Source of the DNA: Zingiber officinale
Lineage: Eukaryota; Streptophyta; Magnoliopsida; Zingiberales; Zingiberaceae
Assembly: GCF_018446385.1 (NCBI RefSeq)
Contig: NC_056001.1
Span: 9,170,672-9,234,671, forward strand
DNA: 64,000 nucleotides
Reading direction: 5' to 3'
Shown: piece after piece, positions 24,588 through 36,971 of the stretch
How the letters are laid out: each line of letters opens with the position of its first letter
How positions within the stretch are numbered: position 1 is the stretch's first letter
The notes under the pieces: generated by a model
What the model was told of the DNA's origin: nothing
Database searches by the model: none
The model's input: the letters and a program-made list of their open reading frames with translations, nothing else
Translations under genes and position numbers: made by a program

Positions 24588-25177
24588 TGATCTTGTCCGA
24601 GAGTGAGTCGATGGACGCTGAGACGATGGCGCTCATGTTGATTGAATGTTGAATAGAGAAGACCTAGACCTCCAACGAGCGGAGCCTGCAACCACAAGTC
24701 GTTAGTGCCGAGCCAAGGAGGGGTTCCCCGATGATGGTCCTCCGACGCTCAAGTCAATCACCGACAGCAAGCGAACGAAGAATGAAGTATAGAAAGGAGC
24801 AGCGCAACTGTAGCTACAATAGTGAACCACATACCTCCGTCGAAGCTTTGGGGTCCTTATATAGGGCTACCGGGGGTGCGTGCACGCTTCCCAAGACGTG
24901 TGCGCTTCTCAAAGCATACCTGGAAAAGACATGTCAGAAAAACATGTCTGACACCATACCCGAATAGCTCCTGCATATCCCTGGCGTGACAGTGGAAGCT
25001 TCCACCATACGATTCTCTGCCCGACCATGCCACCGACCATGCAATCCGTCGATGACACTGACCCCTAGGAAGATATCGCCACCTGCTCCTCTTGTCTACT
25101 GCCGGGTCGAGCGGGAGAGCCGTTTGGATAACTTGTCGTCTGGGTGATACGATGGTCGGGCCGAGTATCCTTTCGAT

Positions 25178-28100
25178 CAGAGCCGGTCCTTATTGTTCAA
25201 AGGCCCTGGGCGAAATTATAAATTATGCCCCAATTTTATTTAACTGAGCATTATTTTTATTTAATTAAAAAAATCATATATAAAAAAAAACAATAGAATG
25301 AGAGGTCAAATTTGATCTCATACTACAATTTACAAGGACTCCACAAACTTACATATATTCTAAACAAAACCATTTTTTCCATACTTACATTCCATGAACA
25401 CAATATAAAATAGACTTTATTTACACACTTTCTAACAAAAATATTCTAACAAATCCAAGATATTTCAACCTCTTCCTTGAAATAAAACCACCAACAAAGA
25501 AAACCTTTAGAAATCCACCAAATAAAATTTTACTCAATGAATCAACCACATATACGACCCTTCAAAAATATGCATTGCTCCACTTTCTTTAGAAACCATA
25601 ACATGAGACTCCAACACCAATAGTATCTCACAATCAAAACATATCAAATACTAACCCATATCAGAACAAAACCAACCAAATACACATACCCCTACACTAT
25701 CAGAATATCACATTTTCTAATAAAAGGAAAGTACTAGACATTAAAAACTAACCTTTACAAATTTCCAACAACCAATACAAAAAACCACTATAAACACAGC
25801 ACATCATACTCACATTCGAAGCACATTCTGTAAATAAGCTTCTCCTCCCTGCAAGATACCCACTGCAACATCCATACTCCAGCCGGCCAACCACCAAAAG
25901 AAGAGCCACCCAATCTGACATGAATAAAACCTCTTTGTATCAAAGCATATCAAGAATACTCCATAAAAAAGGATGCTCATTAAAATAAAATTTCCAACAC
26001 AGAAAATGCTCCACCATTTCCCTCCGAAAGCCACAGTAAACAAAAAAGTATCAATTTATCAAACTATCAATTGATCTAATCACCAAAAGAAAAAGAGTAT
26101 GAGTAGCACCAATTAGCATAAGTACTAGAGTTGTTATGACTTATGAACACTTTAAGAGCATAAATACAATGTCACGTGTACTCATAAGTAATAAAATGTT
26201 TACCTACAAGTGCGAATGAGAGTGAATATAGAGGATATAATTAAATTATCGGTTGTAATACACCTGCAAAAAAACACAAAGGTAACTCATTTAAAGTGTA
26301 TTCGTGATGCACTTTTAAAGGCAAAATCATTAATAATAACATCATATTCTATGTTTTCCAAAATATTCTTTTCAATGCATAAAATTGCTAATCCATTTAG
26401 TCTATCTTGAGTCATTGTGGTCCGTAAATAAGATTTTATTAATTTTAATTTTGAAAAACTTCTTTCGGCAGATGCCACTGTCACAGGTATTGTCAATAAT
26501 ATCCTATAAGCAATCATCACATTTGGAAACATATCCATTGTTTTTAAAAAATCTAATATTTGAATGGAAGACCATTTTTTATTTGTTTCATAAGATTCAC
26601 TTGGTAACATTACTTGCAAAACTTGTAGTTCTGAAAACATATATTTTGCATCAATATCAGAAGTGTCACCATTTCTTAAAGTATTTTCAAGGTTAACACA
26701 AGAACTCATCAATTCATCATCATCTAATGAAACTAATTTTGCAACATCATACAAGAACCCAAATATAGATTCAAAATATTGCAACTATTCAAATCTACTT
26801 TTCAATTGCCCAAGAGCAATATCGACCACTAAGATAAAATAATCTATTCGAAAAGATTCTTCTGGTGATTGATTTTCTCTTTCAGTGTTAGCAATTTCAT
26901 CAAAATGTCTCTTTCTACAAATTTTACGTTTTATAGGAAATACAGGCTCAATTTCCATATCAGATGCTATTTTTTTAGCATCAACCATAGCAGAATCAAA
27001 ACCATTTTCTCTATATTTTTCAAAAAAGGAAACAAGACCAGACAATTATTTTACAGCAACATCAAGACGCATATCCTCTGACTGTAATTTTTTACTAACT
27101 AAATTAATTTTATGTAAAATATCATACCAAATAACAAGGCTTAATATAAACTCAAAACTTGAAAGTTCACCAGATGCTAAAGTTTCAGCATCTCTACTTA
27201 ATTTACCATCTTCACTTATTTCTGCTAATTTGAACAAAGCTTCTCTGATTTGGGAAGCTTGAGATAATATTGCTTTGACCGTTTCAATATGGCTTTCCCA
27301 TCTTGTAGTTGACAATGATTTTAAAGTTAATCCATCAATATATTCAAGCAAAATATTCCATCTTTTTGTTGAATTAGAGAACACGGTGTACATACATTGA
27401 CATGCTCCAAAAAATGATTTTGCTTTAGCACAAGAATTTGCCATGTCACAAACAACTAAGTTAAGAGAATGAGAACCACATGGCATGTAAAATGCTCTAG
27501 GATTAATGTCAAGCAATCTTCTTTGCACACCTTGGTTTTTACCTTTCATATTATATCCATTATCATAACCTTGCCCTCTCACATTATCAATATCAAGTTC
27601 TAAAGATCGTAAAACAACTTGCAATTCATTGAAAAGACCTAAACCAGTTGTATCTTCTACATTTATAAATTCTAAAAAGTACTCTTCTATTTTAATTGGA
27701 GTCTCTGAAACATCTACGCATCTTAATATGAGAGTCATTTGTTCTTTATGACTTGCATCCGGTGTACAATCAAGAATTACTGAAAAATATTTTGCCTCTT
27801 TTAATTTTTTAATTATTGCATTCTTGACTTTAGAAGCTAGAAGAGATATTAACTCGTTTTGAATTTTATGACTAAGATAATGATAATGAATCTTTTTATC
27901 TTGAATGAGTCGAAAATGCTCTTGCATTATTGGATCAAAATCTGCAATCATTTCAAGTAGACCTAAAAAATTACCATTACCATCTTCATAAATTTTATCA
28001 TGTGTACCACGAAATGCCAAATTATGTATAGCAAGACATTTGACAACAGCAATTATTCTTAGCATAACATGTTTCCAATGTTTTGTGTCCTTTTTAATTT

Positions 28101-30323
28101 GTTCTTGTATTTCCTTATCAATTGTCAATGTTTTCTTTAATCTCATTTGTAGTTCAACAAAGGCTCTCAGATTAGTGAGGTGTTCAATACTATTTTCATG
28201 TTGTTTAAGTTTGTCACATAAATGTTTCCAGTCATTAACTCCTTCTTTTGCTAAATTACTTTTGGTGTGTATTACTTTAAACAACTTACAACAAATACAA
28301 AACACTTTGTCCAACTCTTTCGAATATACTAACCATTTTCGATCACGAGTCTCACCATTTGGTAGCATTTGAACATAGTAAGTATGAGAAAAGTGTCGAG
28401 ATTCTTTATCTAAAGGAAACTTAAGAATATCTTCTCTTTTAGGACCTCTTTCCACAAGTAAATCTCTCATTTTTGTATCAAGGTTATCCCAAACTCTTGG
28501 ATCAAATATGTTTATATCATATCTAGGTGTCGAACATTGATATTCATTTATACGCTCATCATCACAACAATTATCAATATCTTTAGTTTTGTCAATTTCA
28601 GTTTCATTCAAATCATTAAGATTTGTATTCTCTTCATTCTCATTTTCTACAAATTTCTCATTCTCATCACTTTCATTTCTCATAAATTCTTCATATTCAT
28701 TATTATTATTTTCAACAAAATCTTCATTTGCATTTGATTCATTACTTAAAATCTGGACTAAGCTTTCTGATGTGTTATATGATTCTTTACTAAAATATTT
28801 ATTCAATGAACCTCTTAAGCTTTGGGCTATCTCCTCCTCTTTTTTCTTTTTTTGTCTTTTTTGATATCCAGAGAGTTGTTTCATGATGATAGATAATTAT
28901 GAACAATAAACAATAAACAATAAACAAAGAACAATAAAACCTGATATGGAGAATTTTTCTTTGATTCGATCCACTTATATAAGACCTAACATGAATATCC
29001 TGCAAGTTTATAAAAAAACACAACAATTTAATTATTTAGAAGTTGGGACCTTATTCATGCAATTAAAGACACAAACACATTAATCTAACTAGCTAAATGA
29101 CATGAAAACTTAGTTAATCTACCTATCATTTACTAGCTAAAAGAATCCATCTGAACAGAATAAACAATTAGAAGCCAAGACTTTTTAGAGTAAACCAATA
29201 AAAAAGTTCTTGTATCTCACACACACACACAAAAATCCATTTGTTGATATCTGCTTATTTTTCTTACGTATGAGATTTCAAGCCATGGTGACTTACGACA
29301 CTAACAATGTTCAAGTTGTTCTAGGGGAGAACATGGACCTTTGGTTGTCATCAAGCATGCGATGTGACCACAAAGTACATGTTGCAACTTGCAAATTTGG
29401 CTTAGGAGAGAAGGGAACTTCAACAACACAATGGGGCCTATTTCATTACTCACTTGTGAAGAGAGGCTAATTACACATTTTGGAACCAATATAAGAGAGG
29501 TGGCTGGTCCGTCCATCATATTCCATGCCAAAGGTGCAGAGGGGTGCTTTGGTTGTATATGAATTATGAGAAGAAGGAGAGGGTTGATGTAAAAGGAGGA
29601 GCACATTGGCATCTTCATTATTACAAAATACAAAAAGAGTAAGTGTGACCAACTAGTTTAATTTGTAACAAGGAATAAGAAGAAAAAGTCATCTTCTTGT
29701 GAGTTGGGATAATAAGAACATTTCTATTCAACTTGAAAAATGTAAAAAAAAAAATTGATAAAAATATAAGTACTAGAGAAGAAGAAGAATCTGCATATTG
29801 AGAACAATTTCGATGCAAATTAAAAAGTAAAAATTAAAATTTTGGTAAAATTCAGGTATACAAACCCTAATCGATTGCCTAAGCTAATCAAACAATAAAA
29901 CCCTAATTAACTAGGCTAAGAATCGAGATCTGATCGCAGTCGCAGACCGCGGTTGCCCAAATCGAAGTACTGACCGTGACTGGAGGACGGGAGGAGGAGC
30001 AATTGAGCTGTTGAGGTTGCCGACGCTGTCGATATCCTCTCGATGGTAAGGTTAAAGGCACTGGAGACGCCGAGTCGGTGAGGATGGCAGCCGAGGAGAA
30101 TCGCCGTGAAGGTGAAAGTCGAGAGAGCTAGGGTTTCATGCCTTCGTCGCTTTGGAGATGACTTCGGCAACGGGCGACGAGAAACGCGAGGGTGAGTCCG
30201 TGAGAATTGAGAAGAATAAAAATTTTATTAAAAAAAATATATTTAACAAAGTATATATAAAAATACTTATACTTTTGGGCCCTGGGCAAGGGCCCTGGTA
30301 GCCCTGGCCCAGGGCCAGCTCTG
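25178..30323 (-). mobile_element. hAT DNA transposon, 5.1 kb, with intact 8-bp target duplication
   Basis: Terminal inverted repeats start CAGAGCCGG at the left and CAGAGCTGG on the minus strand at the right. They are flanked by identical CTTTCGAT copies at 25170-25177 and 30324-30331, the 8-bp duplication of hAT elements. Subterminal GGCCCTGGG blocks occur at both ends. Most of the interior is a minus-strand transposase (see 26287-28884), preceded by a GC-rich leader (about 29920-30200). The identical duplications suggest a fairly recent insertion. Confidence 0.92.
26287..28884 (-). pseudogene. hAT transposase (TTF-type zinc finger, hATC dimerisation domain), two in-frame stops
   Basis: One frame of about 866 codons from the ATG at 28884, interrupted by TAA at 27046-27048 and TAG at 26785-26787, with no frameshift seen. 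The first 130 residues are a low-complexity Asn/Glu-rich region. The zinc-finger block ([10 protein letters not shown], then [14 protein letters not shown]) lies near residues 195-235. The central catalytic region includes [20 protein letters not shown] and [14 protein letters not shown]. The C-terminal part has the hAT dimerisation signature SAERSFSKLKLIKSYLR and RLNGLAILCIEK. This layout matches plant TTF / zinc-finger MYM-type 1-like hAT proteins of about 800 aa. Being a plain DNA transposon it would move by cut-and-paste, but this copy cannot encode the full protein. Confidence 0.9.
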
Positions 30324-30592
30324 CTTTCGATCAATGACCTGCTACTCGATTCCGCCTTGCCTGCCAAGTCGGGGTTGCGTCCACTGCTTAGCCGAGTGGA
30401 TTGACCGCTTGACAGTAGCCCCTCCTTCGAGCTTTATGAGCGTCGAAAGCCCGATGTTCGACCGAGTTGTCGAAGTGTCGAACCGGCTACTATTCCTGCT
30501 GATCGGGAAGGTAATTCGCCCGATCGAACGTCTGCCCAGGACATTGATCACTTTGACCTCTGCCGGCCAGACCCTACCTTACCACCGAATCA

Positions 30593-31387
30593 TAAAAATC
30601 TTCCCCCTTTACTAACTAATTTTGGTGAAACCTAAAATGAATTTACGTTAATATCCTTTTTTATATTCACACTAAAAATAATTCCAAGATTTATTAGTAA
30701 TTCCACAAGCGAAACAATCAATGATCTAGAGTTCGAGATTCAGCTGCGGCATATTATTATGAATTTTTCTCATCATTAATTTTTTCTGGTTATTTTATAT
30801 AAAAAATATAATTCTCTTTAGTCCCACATCTTAGAATTGACAACACTATAATAAATTTCTATAAATATTTTAGGTCGACAATGTTAAAAAATATATTTTT
30901 ATTAATTATTTTTTTTTACTAAGATAAATATAATATTAAATTAAATTAATTTTTTTCATAGAGAAGTCATAAGGATTACACTCGAAAATCCAAACAATTC
31001 GGATTTTCAAACACCCAAATAATTCAAATTTTCAAAAGTCAAATACTTTACCTTAATGGCTCTACTAATGATTCTACTTTAGTAATTTAATACTAAAATA
31101 TTTTAATTAATATAATTTCATCGCGTATGATCACTAGTATATATATTTCACTATTCAACCCAGAATTAAATATGTCGATATATAAGTTATTCAAAATTAC
31201 AACAAAAACTCTTACCGCTGAGAAAAGGGCAAAAAAGAAGGAAAAAAACTTTAACAAAGACTACAAGGGAAACAGACATACAAGTGCATAAATGATACCA
31301 AATAACACAGGCAGCAGATCAGATCAGCAACGTTTGGAACTTCTGCATGTCAAACAACATCCTCTCGACGAATGGGAATTCCTTAGA
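30593..31387. other. AT-rich spacer, including the eIF4A 3' UTR
   Basis: About 0.8 kb of AT-rich sequence downstream of the eIF4A stop. The last 150 or so bases are probably 3' UTR. Apart from short TTTTCAAA-type repeats near 31000-31030, nothing stands out. Confidence 0.5.
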
Positions 31388-33744
31388 TCAGATCAGGTCA
31401 GCAACATTGGAAGGCAGCTCCTCAATCACCACGTTATAGAACTTCTGGATATCAAACAGCATCCTCTCATCGTCAAGGGTAACAAAGTTTATGGCAACAC
31501 CCTTTCTTCCAAACCGTCCACTTCGCCCAATTCTGTGGAGATAGTTCTCTGGCTGAGTCGGTAGGTCGTAGTTTATGACCAGTGAGACTTGCTGGACATC
31601 AATACCACGGGCAAGAAGGTCGGTTGTGATGAGCACTCTAGATGAACCCGAACGGAATTCACGCATGATTATGTCTCTTGTGTTTTGGTCCATGTCACCA
31701 TGAGTGGCTGAGACAGTATGATCCCTGCTCCTCATCTTGTCTGTCAGCCAGTCCACCTTGCGTCGAGTGTTAACAAAGATGACACTCTGAGTGATGGCCA
31801 ATGTCTCATAAAGGTCACAAAGGGTATCGAGTTTCCAATCTTCCTTCTCAACATTCACATAGAACTGCTTAATACCCTCCAGGGTAAGTTCATCCCGCTT
31901 CACGAGAATTCTGACAGGTTGATTCATGAACTTCCTAGTAATTTCAAGGGCCTCAGGTGGCATTGTGGCTGAAAAGACCCCAACCTGGATTTTCGAGGGA
32001 AGTAGCTGGAAGATATCGTATATCTGAACAGAAAATAAAAATGCATATCATCGACTTTAAATAAAAAAACATTTAATTTAATGTTTCTACATCGTATAGC
32101 AAAATAATTGAATATTCTACTGTCAAAGTACAACCAACAAATTAATAAAAACACCAAAGAACCAAAAGTGACGAGTAAAAAAGACAACTAATTTTTTTGC
32201 TAGGATATATAAATAGCAATGATAAATTATCCTAGTTTTATGTTTATACTGAAAAGCAAGATGGATTGCCAATTGTGAAAACAAAAGGTTACTAGTATTC
32301 AATTTTGAAGTATCCATGCAATGAAACATTCATGGGAAGGGGAAATGCATGCAGAAAAAAAATATGAGGAGACCTGATCCTTGAAGCCCCGTGAAAGCAT
32401 TTCATCAGCCTCATCCAAGACGAACATTTTGATATAATCTGGGCGAAGAGACTGCCGCCTCAACATATCAAAGACACGACCTGGAGTACCAACCACAACA
32501 TGGACCCCACTTGAGAGAATACGCTGATCCTCGCGGACACTTGTTCCTCCAACACAAGCATGAACTTTGACACCTAGATAATCACCAAGTGCTCGCATGA
32601 CCTTTTCAATTTGTTGAGCCAATTCCCTAGTTGGAGCAAGAACCAAGGCTTGGCATTGAACCAGTCCATAGTCAAGCTGCTGTAAAATTCCAGAACAGAA
32701 GGTTGCAGTTTTCCCTGTTCCTGATTGTGCTTGCTGGATAACGTCCAATCCCTTGCAAAAGGGAACAATTCCTCTTTGCTGAATTGCAGAGGGCTTTTCA
32801 AAACCTATAAACAGAATTGATAAATGTCCAGCCTAAAGTTATTTGCGTCATTAAACTTCTGCAAAATAAGTGAATAATTTGAAAGTGCTTTTGCATTAGC
32901 TTACCGTAGGCATATATGCCTCTAAGAAGATTCTCCTGAAGTCCCATATCATCGAAGCTTTCATAAACCTCATCATATGATGTGAAGAACTCCTGCCCAT
33001 CAGCATTGAACCTGTATCAATGACAGAAATATAAAAAAAATAAATAGAACAAGACAGTTATGATATTATTGCCAAACAAGAGACAGACACACTGAGTATC
33101 TTTTCCTGGAAAACTAACATTGAATTTGAAACTTTTTTCACTATGTAAAAGCACATTTAGTTCATAAGAATAACTATAACTATTCATTCCCTATGAATTC
33201 TCATAGAATAATTATTCCTATGTTTGGTAACAAAATGACTATGGAATGTCTATTCCCATAAAATAGTTATTTCATATCTCGTCACTAATTATTTCACACT
33301 TCTTATAACACATTCGATTACTTCAATCTCGACCAACTAGGTTGGTGGGTCTGATTGGTCCAGATGAGTTAGTTGAGCAGGTCAGGCTAAACGATTCAGG
33401 CGAGCAAGGCAAGCCAACAAGCCAGACGGGTTAAATGGGCAAGGTCGTCAGAGTGGTTCACACAGGTCGAACAGTTCAGATGAACAGATCGAGCAGAACA
33501 GTCCCATTCTGCAAATTATTCCTTATTATATTAAAACAAAGGAACACTTATTTCCTTACATATTCCTTATCAATTATATTCCCTTCGAATTGCTATACTA
33601 TTCCTTGTCTTTTCTATTCCACAAACCAAATGAACTATAAGTGATACAATAGCAAACAAAATGTAAGATGCATTACAGCTCACTCATTTTTGCATCATAT
33701 TGACGAGCATCAAACTGTGATCCTTCGGGTGCCAATCCGGCCAT
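31388..33744 (-). CDS. EIF4A: Eukaryotic initiation factor 4A (DEAD-box RNA helicase), 4 coding exons, 413 aa
   Basis: ATP-dependent RNA helicase of the eIF4F cap-binding complex, which unwinds mRNA leaders for ribosome scanning in the cytosol. Exons, 5' to 3': 33677-33744, 32905-33011, 32374-32804, 31388-32023; all GT-AG and phase-consistent, 1242 nt, the standard family length. The protein starts [20 protein letters not shown]. Visible motifs are the Q-motif region ([13 protein letters not shown]), motif I AQSGTGKT, Ia PTRELA, TPGR, II DEAD, III SAT, and in the second RecA-like domain [16 protein letters not shown] and HRIGRSGR. Nothing is missing, and near-identity to cereal eIF4A is evident from memory. 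A non-coding leader exon and an intron carrying a SINE lie upstream. Confidence 0.96.
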
Positions 33745-33747
33745 TGT

Positions 33748-35569
33748 CTGCAGAGACATTTGATTTTTTAAAAATTAAACTAGAAAGGAAAAGAATGGAT
33801 AATGTTAACCCTGGATTTATCAAATATTTGGAATATAAAAAAAAAAGGCAGCCCGGTGCACGAAGCTCTCGATATGCGGGGTCCCGGGGAAGGATCCATT
33901 GTGCGCAGTCTTACCCTGCTTTTTGCAAGAGGCTGTTTCCAGGATTCGAACCCGTGACCTTTTGGTCACATGGCAACAACTTTACCATTGTGTCAAGGCT
34001 CCCCTTCTGGATTTATCAAATATTTGGAATATAAGAAACAAAAAACCAATAGACTCAATCAGAGAATTTTTGACAAGTTCAAAGAAAATATACTACAAAA
34101 GGCTACCACCTACCTTAAATCTTGAGAAAATATATATCTGAAAAACTACTATATTTTTTATATTAACTATAGTTCAATATATATGAATACTATACAAAGA
34201 TGAAGGGAATGATTCATGTTTTATATTTTTCAATTATGATCATATTGGGAGTAATATCAACCTTGCCATTGAGGGTCATTTGTCTCACTGCTCTATAACA
34301 TCGGTATGTATTGCTAGTTGGTAGTATCCTTAGCAGACTTTGGTTTTACATACATATTGTAGATTTAGATTCTAGACAAGTAAACCACTATCAATTTGGG
34401 CTTAAATATTTAATATTGGTGACTGGAACTAAAAAATTAATAGGTATTACCATTGGCTTGATTGTGACATTTGGAATCAAGGTGGATCTATGTATTTTTA
34501 TAATATGTTTGGAAAGGATTTCCTATGTGATGATGAGGCCGTCATGAAGCCTCACATGTTGCATAAGGGATGATTGTGAGTTATGAGTTAGATTACAAGA
34601 ATTGATAAGAACTAGAAACCTTAAGTGAGAGATATTGCGGACAGATAAAGAGGTTCACAAGCCAAGATAATTAAAATACTGATAACTTGGGCTTAATATA
34701 AAGAGCTGTAATAAAAGACTAAAACCCTGAAGTGCACTACAATCCGCTTATATATATCTAGAGCCAAAGTGCATTTAGTGCAGAAAGCTACCTAAGCAAG
34801 AGTGCTCATATAAAGAGCAATAAAATCATTAAATTGTACCTTATACAACAACACATAATTGCATATGAATTGTTTATCTAATGCATATAGAAAAAAATAT
34901 TACTTTTTGGTAACAACCATCGAGAGTAGAATCCATAGCTTCATATTTAATCAAGCTCAAATCTGAAGAATAAATAATTTAGTCGCAATAACTACAAGCC
35001 ATGTATCTCAAACAACTGGGGTGAGTGAAATGGTCGGAAAATCGAAAGTTTCATCAAGTATCGGCAACATCGCCATATGACAACTTATAGGCATACTCTA
35101 TCTTGCTATAAAAAATAATCGACGAAAAAAAAAGAAGAACTACCAGCGCACAATGATTAAATTCACCAAAACCCCAAACTTGCACCTAGAAATTATAAGA
35201 TGTCTTCACATAACAACTTATCCGCATACGCTATCATACTAACAAAGATAAAAGTATTCATAAAAAAAGAGGAACTCCTAACAGATGGACAACTCGCACA
35301 GTTGATACCGTGCTAACACAAGAGAAACCCTCGCCCTCCAGTAGCAAATCGATCCAGTGAAAAACGCACAAAGAAAAAAAACACTACCTTTAAGCAAGCT
35401 CTGAAGATCTAAATCTTCTAACAAATCACATATTATCAAAATCGAAAGGAAAAAAAAGAGAGAGAGATAGGCCTCCACAGTGCATAGTTACATGTGAAGT
35501 TGAAAAAAAAAAAAAAACAATCGATACCATAGAAAATAGATGAAGCATGAAGAGAGATATCCAATCTAC
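33748..35569 (-). other. Inferred 5' UTR intron of eIF4A (1.8 kb)
   Basis: On the minus strand, CTGCAG at 33753-33748 is a good acceptor three bases before the ATG, and GATCAG/GTAGATTGG at 35570/35569 is a good donor at the edge of a GC-richer leader exon (about 35571-35750). Plant eIF4A genes commonly have a leader intron. The interval contains the Au SINE and otherwise AT-rich sequence without genes. No transcript evidence is available here. Confidence 0.55.
33839..34006 (-). mobile_element. Au SINE with perfect 28-bp target duplication
   Basis: On the minus strand it starts GGGGAGCCTTGACACAATGG and contains the Pol III B box GGTTCGAATCC (33942-33952), the AGGGTAAGACTGCG block, CCGGGACCCCGCAT and CGGGCTGCC, then a T-rich end: the layout of plant Au SINEs, which derive from a tRNA. 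Positions 33811-33838 and 34007-34034 are identical, a 28-bp duplication. It is probably young. Confidence 0.93.
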
Positions 35570-35759
35570 CTGATCACTAGATGCAGCAAAACAAGAGAAG
35601 AAATCGAGGGAAGGTCCGTCTGGCAGGCGAGCACGAGATCGATCTGGGATTTAACAATGGCGGGAGCACAGCGACTTCCCGTCTTCACGACAGATCTCGA
35701 AATCAAGAAAGAGAAAAGAAATCGAAGCGTCCGGAAGAGTTATTACTTAGGTTTCATCT

Positions 35760-35800
35760 TGATTGGGCCGGGCCAGAACAACGTTAAAGGAAGGGTTAGA
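35760..35800 (-). promoter_or_regulatory. Promoter motifs upstream of eIF4A (site II / telo-box-like)
   Basis: On the minus strand the stretch contains GGCCCGGCCCAATC (35775-35762) and CTAACCCTT (35798-35790). GGCCCA and AACCCTA-type motifs are enriched in plant genes for the translation machinery, which fits eIF4A. Motif-level evidence only. Confidence 0.35.
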
Positions 35801-36971
35801 TCGGAATGTACGCATTCTCTATTTTGGATCAATTTCGGGTGAGACTTCACTATTTGTCTAAGGCTCCGCTGCACAATTGGTTATTGTGCTCTTGATTTAT
35901 CTCCACTACGATGACAGTTCCATATGTTTTCATAAGGATTCACCGGTTTCCTAAAGCCTCGCTGTGCGTCTAGTTGTTGTACTTTTGATTTACTTTCATC
36001 TATGATGACTGTATGATCGACTGATAGGGGGCTGTAAATGCAATGGTTCCAATTTTTATTTTTATTTATCTCGTCGAATTCTCCTCCAAATGGAATACGT
36101 AATCATGAGATATTGAATTTTTAGATCGTACATTGTGAGTACTTCCAATTTATCCTGACAACTGATAGAAGCTTCAGTGACACCGGAGTGATCTAGCCGA
36201 GTTCGGTGTTATCGGTTCATCATTTTATTAGGCTGAATTAACAGTTTTTTTTTCCTCTCAAGACAATAATACAGCGGACGCATTTAAGATCGAATCCCAA
36301 GTTTTGATAAATTAACAAATAAACTTTATTAATAGACAGTTGACAATAAAAAAAATTGACAGGTTTTGATTAAAACATAATAAAACTGCTTCATATTGCT
36401 GTGAGTCTCGATCGTTTTTTTAAGTTTTTAATTTTCGATTTAAAATCTTATTTTTTAGCTTGAAATTATCAGAGTAGAATTTTGTTTCTGAGGATGTATC
36501 AATAATCTGTTTTTGTATTCTAGCATATAAATTACTAAATTGTATGGAAAATATATAATACGCGACGTGAATAAATACAAGCGAGTCGAAGTTTTTAACT
36601 CGAAAAGCACAATGTACATGAGTCAATTATTTTATATATATATAAGTGAAGAAAATAGCAAACAAAATTAGATTGAATCAGATCCGCGGGACATTGAAAG
36701 CAAAGGAAATGTTTATGTAGAAGAAACTTTAAATTTCGGTCTCCCCCAATCAAAACTTTGTAACTAATTCATCCCTTTGCTTCGGGTGTTTTTATTGAGA
36801 AGAGATGGCCCCTTATCAAGGTTGGTTTGCCTGTGGAAAAATAATAATTAATGGAAGTGTAAAATAATAAAGATGTCACGAGTAAATTAATCTGTAACAT
36901 ATTTTATGTTATTTTTTAAAAATTCCTATACTACTTTTAATAATATTAAGAAGAAAAATAAATACTAAAAT
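35801..36971. other. Spacer between eIF4A and the CIA2-like gene
   Basis: About 1.2 kb of AT-rich sequence. Near 36275-36300 GATCGAATCCCAAG resembles a tRNA B box, but no SINE body could be followed. No gene seen. Confidence 0.45.

Larger units (their letters stand above)
24588..30592 (-). mobile_element. LTR-like fragment split by the hAT insertion
   Basis: The flanks of the hAT element (24588-25177 and 30332-30592) are GC-rich and belong together once the hAT is set aside, about 0.85 kb. On the minus strand they show a TATATAAGG-like box near 24855-24865 and the GACTTGAGCGTCGGAGGACC block near 24735-24755, which is closely matched in the solo LTR at 48828-48847. The outer ends read TGATC and AATCA, but I could not find a matching target duplication, so the borders are approximate. 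It is an old solo LTR or LTR piece. Confidence 0.45.

Noticed and set aside
29301-29633. A 110-residue minus-strand frame upstream of the hAT transposase
   Set aside because: No domain, and composition like the non-coding leader of the transposon.
33170-33630. Possible MITE with GAATAATTATTCC and GGTTTGTGGAATAG ends in the eIF4A first intron
   Set aside because: Inverted similarity is too weak and no target duplication is visible.
33942-33952. GGTTCGAATCC, a tRNA B box suggesting a tRNA gene
   Set aside because: The surrounding sequence is an Au SINE with target duplications and does not fold as a tRNA.
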